DNA from: Lamellibrachia satsuma
Lineage: Eukaryota; Annelida; Polychaeta; Sabellida; Siboglinidae
Length of the DNA: 64,000 bases
Assembly: GCA_033239005.1 (NCBI GenBank)
Contig: BSQZ01000029.1
Span: forward strand, 4,795,001-4,859,000
Direction: 5' to 3'
Shown here: positions 46,540 through 57,800 of the stretch, one piece after another
How the letters are laid out: each line of letters starts with the position of its first letter
How positions within the stretch are numbered: position 1 is the stretch's first letter
Notes under the pieces: model-generated
Told to the model about the DNA's origin: nothing
Database searches by the model: none
The model's input: only the letters and a program-made list of their open reading frames with translations
Made by a program: the position numbers and the translations under genes

Positions 46540-47820
46540 GTTCAACCCGCCACAGGCAGAGTTGCCATGCTTAAGCTGAGAAATTCAGGAAACTATATGA
46601 AGTTTCAACTGGACACTGGTGCTGAGTGTAATGTGGTACGGTTACATCTGTATGAGAAGGCCACAGGAGACGTCAAAAAGAGCAACGTCACATGGCCAAT
46701 GTGACACCGTACAATGACGTGACCATAGTGTTCGGAGGCACGAAGCTGACGTTGAGCAGACAAGTTCTGCTAGCAGTGCATGCTGCATTGTAACTTGTTG
46801 AAGCTAACATTCATCCATTGCTAGAACGAAAAGCGTGCGTGGGAATGCATCTCATCAAGGTTCTGGACTCTGACGATGTCAATCGTCCTGTCACAGGTGA
46901 TCATCCTGTGTTCACAGTCAGGAGGCTGGCCAGCCACCGACTAAAGAGCAGCTTGTGAAAAACTTCCTCATTATTTGCCGATGGAGTTGACAAAAGCCGG
47001 ATGGAGAGCATTACATCTGCCTGGATCCTGTGCAGCACGCGCCTAGACGAGTGCAGGTGGCACTGCGATCGAACCTGCAGAGTACACTGGAAAATCTGGT
47101 GCAACAGGATGTTCTGGCTCCTGTGACTCAACCAACTCCTTGGATGTCGTTGATGCTGGCTGTGCCGAAGTAGAACGGGAAAGTGAGGATTTGTCTTGAT
47201 CCCAAGGACTTGAATGTTGCTGTTCAGAGGGAAAACTATCCTCTCCCCACAACAAAAGCGACATTGCGACACGTGTGCATGGTGCCAACATCTTTACAAT
47301 CCTAGATGCAAGAAGTGGATTTTGGCACATTTGCCTGGATGATGGTTCATCAAGGCTCACTACCTTTAACATGCCATCCGGATGTTTTTGATGGAAGAGA
47401 ATGCCTTTTGGGATCAGCTGTGCCCCAGAGGTATTTCAGCAAAAGATGCGTGAACTGGTCGAGGACATCGCTGGAGTTAAGGACAACTTTGCAGTAATTG
47501 GATGTGGATCAAAAATGGCAGCTGCGGTCAAAGATCATGACAAGAATCTAGTGAAGTTCTTAGAGTGCTGTGACCAGAGAAATGTGAAACTGAACACTGA
47601 GAAGTTACTCATGCGAGTTGTGTGGGCATAGAGAGGTGTTTTCATTGAGCACGAGAATGCCTCTATTGGCCACACACGTCACAAGACATGAAGAAGTTCG
47701 TCTCGACGTGAGACATCTGCCTGGCTCACCAAGCATCTCAACAGAGAAGCAGCATAAAGTGGTCATGTGTCCATGGGCCAAGCTGGGCGTAGACCTGTGT
47801 CCCATTGCTGCCACCATATA
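46540..47820 (+). mobile_element. Gypsy-type pol remnant (protease, RT, integrase zinc-binding region)
   Basis: Plus strand, in order with several frameshifts and stops: an aspartic protease site LDTGAECNVV (46609-46638), RT segments PLAPVTQPTPW-like at 47115-47145, KVRICLDPKDLN with NYPLPTTKATLRHV (47180-47275), MPFGISCAPEVFQQKMREL (47401-47457), DHDKNLVKFLECCDQRNVKL (47536-47595), and an integrase zinc-finger/linker region (47650-47815). The RT catalytic aspartate box is missing between 47480 and 47520. The orientation is opposite to the integrase core at 45990-46250. Confidence 0.8.
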
Positions 47821-47827
47821 ATGATAT

Positions 47828-47978
47828 AAACGACAAGTATTTATAAGCAAAAGTATAACGAAGGCAAAAGTATAATCGTCACAAGCCAGAATGACCAACA
47901 GACAATTAAAGTAGTGCAACACCAGCAGGGGAGCATACTGCATTTGTGATAGCCGGGAGTAGGCATTATTTTGTTACA
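47828..47978 (-). mobile_element. Putative LTR of a gypsy-type element (right copy)
   Basis: Direct repeat of 43858-44066. The outer end read on the minus strand is TGTAACAAAATAATGCC. With the left copy it encloses about 3.9 kb of gypsy-type pol fragments. Confidence 0.58.
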
Positions 47979-48532
47979 CACCCTAGTGACTATGTCGAAT
48001 GTAAGCGTACTTAATACTGGTGTTGTACTAGGTGCTGTTCGAAGTCAGTACCTTATTAGCAGCCACAACAGTCCTTGAATTAACACAACAGAATTGAAAG
48101 TGGCGAGCCTTCGAATACTCATCTAATGCGGTCTCGAAAGAATTCCAAGTGTTGCAAAATGTAAATCATAGCATATATATACCTTCATAAAAAGCAATCA
48201 AATATGTAATGTTTCGAGGCAGGGATCGTCCCAAAGCCCCATGCAGCGTGCATGAAAGATTAAAGTAAAAGCCCAATCATTTTCAAGTCACGGTTTTACC
48301 GCATAGAATAAATAATTTATATGTCAGTAACCATTTTTGACAGTCTGTCACATTACCTCCTTATTCTATCATTAACACGGCGGTAATTAAGATCACAGTT
48401 TGAGATGCGCCGCACACAGCAAACCATTCGGCAAGCTTCGGGTGTTTCCGGTCGCGTGACGTAGCAGCGGGAACTCATCGTAGACTGCCGCATTGTAAAC
48501 ATTGTTGAGCGCACTGATAGTTGACTCAAAAC

Positions 48533-50754
48533 ATGCCTAGAATCTGTATTGCGGGTGGACGTTCCAATCAAACATCGGAGACAGTAAGTCTACATAAATT
48601 TCCTATAAAGGATAGGAAAATGTGTGCGCTTTGGAATCGTTTCGTTCGCGTGAAACGGGCTGACTGGACCGAGCCGTCGGCGCACTCGATATTGTGTTCC
48701 GCCCACTTTCTTCGATCTGATTTTGATCGCTCTCTAACATCAGTTGGGGTTTAGCAAAAAACCTGTACTGAATGACGATGCGGTGCCATCAGTCTATGCC
48801 AGCACTCACAGGAAGGTAGCCACAGACGCAAGTGGAACGGCGATTGTTACTTCCAGCGGTGACGAACCGAAGCCAAAGGCAAAGAGGCGAAAAAGAAAAC
48901 GAAGTGCTGCCCTGGTGAAACTGTCAGCCCACCGGGTAAGCTTAAAAGTTACAATTATGTGTTGTTTTCAAGTGAGCACATCTACCTAAGATTCTATTAT
49001 TAGTTACCATATTATGTATTTGTCAAATTATTATTCATATTGCTATGTCTATGACATGACAGTTATATCCATAGTCATACATACCTAGTCCTACGCCTAT
49101 ATATAGGCCCTAGCCTAGCCTGTCAGTGTCAGTACTCAGACTCAGTACGCCAAGAAGACCATTAGCCAGGTCCAGCACATGTTTACCAATTAGATGTTGG
49201 AACGTGGCTGTGAGATGTCTGTCTAAATGAGTATGTGCAGTTTCCCACTAAGCTTGTCTGACTGGTGTTTATTTCATAATTTTGGTAGATTGCTGTTGCA
49301 TTTCAGAATGCTTATAGTGTGCATATGTTCGAAATAAAATGTACAATCCCAATGTTGTAATTTTTTAACACATTTAAACATTCGCATTATTACGTTGTCC
49401 AGAGACTTGAAGACAAAAAGCTGCAGACCACCACCAGTACAATAACCAGTCTCGAGTCAACAGACCACCACCAGTACAATAACCACTCTCGAGTCAACAG
49501 ACCACCACCAGTACAATAACCACTCTCGGGTCAACAGACCACCACCAGTACAATAACCAGTCTCGAGTCAACAGACCACCACCAGTACAATAACCAGTAT
49601 CGAGTCAACAGACCACCACCAGTACAATAACCAGTATCGAGTCAACAGACCACCACCAGTACAATAACCAGTATGGAGTCAACAGACCACCACCAGTACA
49701 ATAACCAGTATCGAGTCAACAGACCACCACCAGTACAATAACCACTCTCGGGTCAACAGACCACCACCAGTACAATAACCAGTATCGAGTCAACAGACCA
49801 CCACCAGTACAATAACCAGTATCGAGTCAACAGACCACCACCAGTACAATAACCAGTCTCGAGTCAACAGACCACCACGAGTACAATAACCAGTATGGAG
49901 TCAACAGACCACCACCAGTACAATAACCAGTATCGAGGCAACAGACCACCACCAGTACAATAACCACTCTCGGGTCAACAGACCACCACCAGTACAATAA
50001 CCAGTATCGAGTCAACAGACCACCACCAGTACAATAACCAGTATCGAGTCAACAGACCACCACGAGTACAATAACCAGTATGGAGTCAACAGACCACCAC
50101 CAGTACAATAACCAGTATCGAGGCAACAGACCACCACCAGTACAATAACCACTCTCGGGTCAACAGACCACCACCAGTACAATAACCAGTATCGAGTCAA
50201 CAGACCACCACCAGTACAATAACCAGTATCGAGTCAACAGACCACCACCAGTACAATAACCAGTCTCGAGTCAACAGACCACCACCAGTACAATAACCAC
50301 TCTCGAGTCAACAGACCACCACCAGTACAATAACCACTCTCGAGTCAACAGACCACCACCAGTACAATAACCACTCTCGGGTCAACAGACCACCACCAGT
50401 ACAATAACCAGTCTCGAGTCAACAGACCACCACCAGTACAATAACCAGTATCGAGTCAACAGACCACCACCAGTACAATAACCAGTATCGAGTCAACAGA
50501 CCACCACCAGTACAATAACCAGTATCGAGTCAACAGACCACCACCAGTACAATAACCAGTATGGAGTCAACAGACCACCACCAGTACAATAATCAGTATC
50601 GAGTCAACAGATAGAGACGAGGAGAGTCAGCCTGAGGAGGAATCGCCAAATGTTGGAACTTCTGGTTGCACATGTACCTGTGTCATACACCAGTCTCCTC
50701 CTAAACACACCATGCCTCGTGCTGTTCAGATTCGACAAAGCATGCGTAGCAAAG
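48533..50754 (+). pseudogene. THAP-domain protein gene, frameshifted and split by a coding minisatellite
   Basis: Exon 1 (48533-48935) opens MPRICIAGGRSNQ, then SLHKFPIKDRKMCALW and HSILCSAHFLRSDFD: a THAP zinc-dependent DNA-binding domain with C5, W34, P48, C55, H58 and F59. The second zinc cysteine expected about four residues after C5 is absent. Near 48740 the frame shifts by one; the next frame gives GFSKKPVLNDDAVPSVY, the domain's closing AVP motif, then a basic KAKRRKRKRS stretch ending CAC CGG|GTAAGC. Exon 2 starts after CAG at 49403 (RLEDKKLQTTTSTITSLEST), is filled by 32 copies of a 37-bp unit, and resumes as DRDEESQPEEESPNVGTSG to AAAG|GTAATT at 50754. Later exons are not found. It may be a recent pseudogene or carry assembly errors. 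Confidence 0.7.
49427..50610. repeat. 37-bp minisatellite, 32 copies, inside THAP exon 2
   Basis: The unit is ACCACCACCAGTACAATAAC CAGTMTCGAGTCAACAG; 1184 bases is exactly 32 units. Variants are CAGTCTCGAG, CAGTATCGAG, CACTCTCGGG, CAGTATGGAG and CACGAGTAC. A five-unit block (185 bp) at 49827-50011 is repeated almost exactly at 50012-50196. One unit would be coding (TTTSTITSLEST plus one base). From the third unit the frame meets TAA. Confidence 0.96.
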
Positions 50755-52371
50755 GTAATTATAAGACATCTAAATAATTTTTAGTAACTTGTAATAAAAC
50801 TTTTGCTGGCAAATTACTTATTTTAGTGAATTATAACGCAATATTATTTGTTATTTCTACCATAATAGTGTAGGCTGTGGGTGGTAAGCTTATGCCTAAA
50901 TTAAAAATAGACCACTGTAAGGCAAATTTGAAGATAAAATTGCGTTTATTACAGTTTAACTACTAAAATTATACAAAACCAAGTTTCTCAGTCCTTGCAC
51001 AATGTGCACTACTGATCTAACTTTGGTACCTCGTCAAAGTATAAAATGTCAACCAAAAGTTCAAAATACAACCAAAAGCAAGAACGTTAAGAACAACAAT
51101 AAAAGGTGAAAGAACACATGACATTAAACACAATAATAAAGATGACCCAAAAGACGACTCAAAATAAGACTTAAAAGACGACTTAAAAGACGTCTTAAAA
51201 GACGACTTAAAAGACGTCTTAAAAGACGACTGGCCACAATCAGGAGTGGGCCAGGACTTGCGTTCGCCTGTACAAATACAAACCAAACAAGTAAGCTATT
51301 TGCATATCATAGTGTCCAGTGTAAGATGACACATCAACATCTGTTAAGTACCATAGTTCCAACACATTGGTGTGTTGTTCACAATATTGTCTATAAAATA
51401 CCTGTTATCTTATTCAGTACTAATATATAATCATACTTGTAGGTATTAATGTAATACTAGTACTCTACATGTAAAACACCCTTAATATAATAAATTCAAC
51501 AGTCAACAATGTTGTAAATTTCACATGACTAGCCTAACTGTCATTCCACTGTTGTTTACAAGCAAGTCTTGGACACTGCTCAACTTACAGGTCTCTAGGG
51601 AATACTCAAGATCAGCCCTCTCCCAGCCACATCCTAGAGCAATTAATCAATGTAACTTCAAAGGGAGAGAGGGTACCAAACTGATCCTGGCTTAACTGTA
51701 GGGACAGTTACATAATACCTATATACATGCACAATTGATGCTTGCACCATGTCTATCACATCTTATAACATATTAACTATAACAGTAGCACCACTAAACA
51801 TGATCAAAACTTAACTTTCTAAAGGGATCTGTACATTTACCAGCTACTGACAGCAAGTGGTCAAAATCTCATTAAGCCCTGTTGGGCATTCTTCCCTAAG
51901 GTCCAGCGACCACTTATTCCTGATCTTCCACACATTAGTAATCAAAGTCACCACTAAGTAATTATAACTGATAAAGTAAATGCCTTGACACAAACAGATG
52001 GACAATTCTCTATCACACAGTATGATACAATTATAATTTGAAAACATTGCTTAATAAGGTAGAAAACATCATTTAGGGACTTACCAAAACAGAGTTGTCA
52101 TTAACTGTAGAATCACGCCTGGCCTACTGTCTTGTAATGTTGCTTCTTGCATGTCTTAATATGTTGAATATGCTATGTTGAAATATTTATATTTCCAGTA
52201 AATAGCTTTCCTGGCTATAACTATATGATTAGCATAGGTTTTGTTTTGCTACTTCTGTTTTCACTTGGTATCTTTGTAAAGAAGCTAGTTGAAGACACGT
52301 GAACAGTGTTTTATTTCTAAAAACAAACATGGCAAAATTGGAAAGGTTTTCATGCATGCATACGTTCAACA
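50755..52371. other. Intergenic, no gene recognised
   Basis: Contains only a short 12-bp tandem repeat (ACTTAAAAGACG/TCTTAAAAGACG, 51168-51231) and AT-rich sequence. Confidence 0.5.
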
Positions 52372-53256
52372 TTACAGCCTATCCCTGTATCCAACTCGCT
52401 GTTGACCAGGGGCAAGTGGAAATGTCTCCAGAAGCTTGTGTACTACACATGCTGGCAGAATTACTCTGACGTCCTTGCCGAGCCATCCCCAGCACCACCT
52501 AGCCAGCTGCCTGTAGCCCACAACGAAACTGTCTGAAAACCAAACCAAACAAATACACACACGGAAGATACAAAGACGATGGAAATTAGAAAAATACTTA
52601 ATAAAATGTCCAGTGTATTATGAGTGTTGACGATGAATAATGAAAAATAATGATGTATTCATGCATGGTGATTAATTCTTGAAACTGTGGCTTTTTATGG
52701 TTTTGCATACTTTGTCCACGAGGCTGATTGGATACCAACACGTTGTATGTTCCAAACGTATGTGATGAATAAACGTTTTTTATATCACTCAAATGCAACT
52801 ATTTTAGTCTCTTCTTTGTCTAGCAGTTATTAAATAAGCAATAACAAAAATATATCAGGTGTTTTTCATCTTAAAAAAAGTTTAGTATACTTGTGGTGTG
52901 CCTTGAATATTTCTCATAACCTTATCACGTTTGGATAAATGCATACTACTCACTCATTGTCGGCTAAATTCAGAGGTCCATACTGCTGCCTATAGTTGAA
53001 GTAGGCAGCCTGGAGGACGTTGACGTCCAGCACTACTGGCTGGAAACCTTCGTGCTGAGTGATGCACTACACCTCAGCCGCAGACTCCTGTATGATACCC
53101 ATCTACCGCACGTTCATATGACGCGACGGATCCCGGTAATGGTTCGCCATCCGAATCATACAAGTCAACAGAAATGTTACTACTCCTGTCACTGCTGTTG
53201 TCGTCACTAAAACTTTCTGAATCAACGCTGGTGCCATCAAATTCTGTTTCCGCCAT
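52372..53256 (-). CDS. P2RX7-like cytoplasmic-domain protein, two exons visible, frame disturbed
   Basis: Exon A (53256-52954, minus) opens MAETEFDGTSVDSESFSDDN, an acidic Ser-rich leader. After a frame change and one in-frame stop near 53080 it reads CITQHEGFQPVVLDVNVLQA followed by AYFNYRQQYGPLNLADN, ending GA|GTGAGT. Exon B (52528-52372), after CAGACAG, reads FVVGYRQLARWCWGWLGKDV, then RVILPACVVHKLLETFP, and stops at 52374. This is the Cys/Trp-rich domain shared with the cytoplasmic tail of the P2X7 receptor, found in many stand-alone invertebrate proteins. The Cys-rich first half of that domain is missing between leader and exon A, so this is a partial or decaying copy. It is convergent with the THAP gene; THAP and P2RX7-like genes are both commonly amplified families. 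Confidence 0.6.
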
Positions 53257-53639
53257 TTCGCTTCGTTGTCTGCGATACCGCTGTAACGAAAAGGTTCCCG
53301 CTGCTACGTCACGGGTCAAAGGTTACCCGAGGAACATTCTCACTGCGGGCAAAGTCCATTGCTGGGGCGAGTTACAAATTAATCGGTTTTCTCTGTTAAT
53401 TAGTCAGTTTTGGTGGGTAGGGTTATCAGCTATAGTTTAGTACTGCTATTATTGGTAATTTCGCGAAAAACTGTCGTGAGGTTGGGCTTTTACTTTAAAT
53501 TGTTCAAATTGCATTCTGCACATGTGCAAGAAAATGGTGCACAGTGCTTGGTTGATTCCTGCTCTATGAATTATAATAATTTTTGCTGTAATTCACAGAG
53601 GAGCTTGGCGAGTGCGTTTTGAGTTACTAAGTCTAAGAG

Positions 53640-53775
53640 TCAGACTTTTCTAAGCCTAATGCTAAGCCTAGGCCAAGGGCCAGGCTAAGCCTAGGTCAAG
53701 GGCCAGGCTACTAGCCTAGGCTAAGGCTAAGTAAGCAAGCCTAAGCCTAAGGCTAAGCCCAGCCTCAGCTCAGGC
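53640..53775. repeat. (CCTAAG/CCTAGG)-type low-complexity tract
   Basis: Irregular repetition of AAGCCTAGGCCAAGGGCCAG and AAGCCTAAGGCTAAG, rich in short palindromes, close to the RPL26 promoter. Confidence 0.8.
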
Positions 53776-54195
53776 AAGTCTAAGAACGCTAACACACTTC
53801 TGACATTACCTAGATAACAACATCGCAGTAACTGACAGTGAAAATCCCTTCCCACACACTTCTACGACATGATGGTTGTATTTGGACATTTACCATAGTT
53901 CGAAAAACTTTGGATTGACTCCCACTGACCCCACGAAGTGTAGCGTACACGAAGTGGAGGTCCCCTGGCCTGCGCACTAGCTGAGTTGAGTTAATTAACT
54001 CGCACTAAAAAGTTCACATACAAGACATTTACGAAGAAGTAAGTGAACGTAGCTTACAGAACTATGACATAAATGTCATGTTACACTGCTGACAGTTATC
54101 ATTACCTTACGCGCGAAAAGCTGAGTTGTTTACTAAAGCCTGCATTAAGGACAATCCCACAATTCTCGTTGTCGGAAGTGCTGGCGGAAGTTGTC

Positions 54196-54222
54196 CTTTT
54201 TAGCGTGGCCATATTGCCGTAG
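54196..54222 (+). promoter_or_regulatory. RPL26: RPL26 non-coding first exon with 5' TOP motif
   Basis: CCTTTTTAGCGTGGCCATAT ends at CCGTAG|GTAGAT. A transcript starting at the C of CTTTTTAG would carry the terminal oligopyrimidine tract found in ribosomal-protein mRNAs, which couples their translation to growth signalling. The next acceptor is AAATCAG at 54858, just before GAGCCGCCATG. Exon 1 is inferred from this pattern, not from transcripts. Confidence 0.55.
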
Positions 54223-54866
54223 GTAGATGCGTTTTCTTGCTTTGTAAAATCTGTTAACATCTTCACTACGAATAGCTAAAAACTTAGCATTTTTCACATT
54301 TATTTACTAGGTTGTAACACAGCTGTTTTGTTAAACTGATATATGATGTACTTGTGCCGTAACTCTGTTAACGTACACATCTTTCTTGTGCCCGGCATTG
54401 AATCCCAGTCCGTCGCCCCTTCCTTACCTAGACGTGTGCGTCTGCGTTTTTGGATAACACACTGAAAACGTAGGTCCATTCTAGCGTCTAGGTCAGTGAC
54501 AGAAAAAGATTCGAATTGAAGTGGTTGCTATTTTGAAATACCTTATGTGTAAAAAGGGAGCGTATTTGTGAAGGCATGATGTCGACATGATGACTTCATT
54601 TGAAGCCGATAATGTCAAACATTTTGTCTCATATTTGTCGTGAGATTGCCCCCAAGATAATTGTGTCGCATGGATCTACAGAGCAATCATGGCTCTGAGC
54701 AATGCTTTAACAATGCAGCAGCCAACCATGCAAATGCAAAAAATTCAGAACACATGAACAGTATATTTAAGACGATGTTACATACAACACAAAAACAGTA
54801 AATATAAGATGATACATAGCCAAGCATTGCTTAACCAACTAATAATTCCCTAAATCAGGAGCCGCC

Positions 54867-57800
54867 ATGAAGTTGAATAAGTTGGTGTCCTCCTCACGGA
54901 GGAAGAACCGCAGGCGCCACTTCCAGGCACCATCCCACATCCGTCGCAAGATCATGAGCTCGCCACTCTCAAAGGACCTCCGACAGAAGCACAAGGTCCG
55001 CAGCATCCCCATCCGCAAAGACGACGAAGTTCAGGTAAGATAGAGGTCCTTTCTTAGTTAAATTCTTTGCCTGTTTCGTTTTGGATTAAATTTTCGAACA
55101 AAATCAAACCTACCTATTGTCCACTAAGACATGTTCACTCGTTTTGTATAAATGTGTAATTAAGTTCATTCGTTTTGTATAAATGTGTAATTAAGTTCAC
55201 TCGTTTTGTATAAATGTGTAATTAAGTTTTGGTGAAATCATCGGACAAACTATTAAATTATATCTTACAATATCTGGTCAAAATTCTGGGGGGATGCAAA
55301 AGTGGTGTGACGTTATATATACAATGACACAGCTATTTGCACTTTCGCAAGTCTATCGATCAAAGTCGATTCTTTCGATGATTTTTAATAAACATATACA
55401 CTCTTATTAGATCTGCTGCGCATGCTAATTACTATTCATGCACTACATATTTGAACATCAGCAAACCAGATTAGCTATGGACTACATGCATTGAGGAGAG
55501 TTTTTTAATTAATGTGTCATATATTTTGTTTATGTATCGTGATTATGAAATTGAAATGTGTCTCGGACAATCTTACCTTGTCTGTTGTGGTTATCTATCC
55601 TGACCCAGTCATTATTGCTGCAGATTGTGCGAGGTCATTACAAGGGTCAACAAGTGGGCAAGGTAGTGCAGGTGTATCGTAAGAAGTTTGTCATCCACAT
55701 CGAGCGCATCCAACGCGAGAAAGCGAATGGTGCCTCTGTCAATGTTGGCATCCACCCATCCAAGGTAAATATATGTCAGTTGGTCGAACTGTCAAATAGC
55801 TATAAATTCCACAGGTTTACAAGTTTGACATTTTAGTGATTGTGGTTTTGCCCATGTCAGCAATGTTGTGTTAAGAAATCTTGCAGTATAGAAGAAAGTT
55901 ATCTAAGATTCAGTATGACAATGTTTTTGTAATTGGAAGAACTAAAAAATTTCAACCATGCAACTATGTTCTGGATTTTGAGTGTCGTGCAGTAGGCACC
56001 CGTGATGATTTAATAACGCAGACCTGTTCAGAGTCCCAGTGGTGATACTTGGTTTTCTGATGGTGCTTATTGCTGTTCTGATTTATTTCCCAAAAATTGT
56101 GTGAAAATTATAAGTCATTCTGTTATATGACCAGTGGCTAAACATATCTGGGGAACTTATCGTCAATCCCAGTAGGTGTGATAGTGGTTTGTTGGCAGTT
56201 AGAATTCTTGAACTGTCGTGATGTAATCCATCAAACAGAGAGCTTGCGTTTTCTCCTCAACCTTCTGGTACGCTTCATTGAAAGAACGTGCAGGTCAATA
56301 TTAGGCAAGGGTTAGAATTGGATGTGTTCAGCACTGAGTCTTGATGTGAAGTCCAGTTATATCATAATCTTAGTCGATTCATACGGTCGTGTCTGCATTA
56401 CCATGAACAAAAACAGTCTAGATTATATGCTCTTCACTTTGCAGCAGAAAGCCTCTTGTGATGAACATTTACACAGACCTGTTCTGAATACTCAGTGTGG
56501 TAAATTGTAGTTCTGAAATGGCTTTACAGTGCTTTCTCAGTACTTTCCTCGACGTGCTAGGAAATATTGAACTGAATGTTGACACCACAAATAATCAGCC
56601 GGCACTTGATCTTTGACTCAGCTTTATTCGTTAGCTGTGAAGACGGAACGTATCATCTGGTTACTGTGATTCCAGTACACATCAGTAATATGTCTACCTA
56701 CCTAAATCATGTCCTTAACTCTGGGAGCGACCAGTGTGCTGAATTCGGCCCACACAATCAGTGCGAAAAGCGTTCCAGTCGATTTTGGTATCACCCTGTA
56801 GGAACAGTTTCCATTACAGGTACCTCATAACACAGGAACAAATGGTATAATTGGAAAGCTGAATCACTCTTCGTTCTGATTCATATTTATTCATGAGCAT
56901 AGTAGATGATAGCTAATGACGATCTAGCTTACAAAACGCATCACAATGGGTGCCCATATTTGGCTGCTTTTACTATGCTCTGTATAAGAAATTTATGTTT
57001 CCATTCATAGTATCTAGATATGTTAAATATTATACCTTTGGAAAGATATATGATTGGCCTATTCAAATACATGTGAATGAGTGAGCGGGCTGTATGCATC
57101 GAATGAGCAATCATCATTACAACACATGTTGTCTGGGCTGCCGGAGCTTTTTATTTACTATTCTACCATTTTGTTTTCTCACTTCGTTTTGTATCAGTTC
57201 ACTTTAGGCTGGATTATTTCAAGTTTGCGCGTCACTATTCCGACAAATTGAATGATAGCCTTAGTGAATCACTTTATTATATTAGTTCACACAGTTAGAA
57301 CAATGTTGCAGGCTTTTTTGAGGTAAATATCACTAAGTTACCATCACAATTTCCGCCAGCTTCGACATATCGGAATTTGCATAATCCGGTGTTGGAAAAA
57401 ATCATTAAAATAAAAGTTTTAAACATATTTGAATCATTTTTGTTTTATTTTTTAGCTAATATGTATGGCTAAATTTTTCTAATTGGATATGGGGACATAC
57501 AGCCACTCGGTAATTATCTAGTCGCAGGGTGAAAATAAAAAATGTTGCTTTCTGTTTTGATGAAATACAAAAAAGTAAAATCCCCATGATAAGATGTGCT
57601 GTAGTTTTTATCATTTTATTATAATGAGTCTTTTTAACAATAAAATTATACCTCAATCACATTTGTGCGATAGTTATTAGCGATGTTATGTTTTTTAATC
57701 ACCCTTATGAAAAACTCCGATTTGTGTACAATTTATTATTAGTCACTCCACTCCTGCTGCTTGCTGCACCATCATTGTGCTGAGTGTATAATTGTGTACA

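Noticed and set aside
49427..50610. Regular direct repeats resembling a CRISPR array
   Set aside because: The units are contiguous 37-mers with no spacers, in a eukaryotic genome; this is a minisatellite.
54580..54700. ATGATGA...CTGA in the RPL26 leader intron as a snoRNA
   Set aside because: C-to-D spacing exceeds 100 bases and there is no closing stem.
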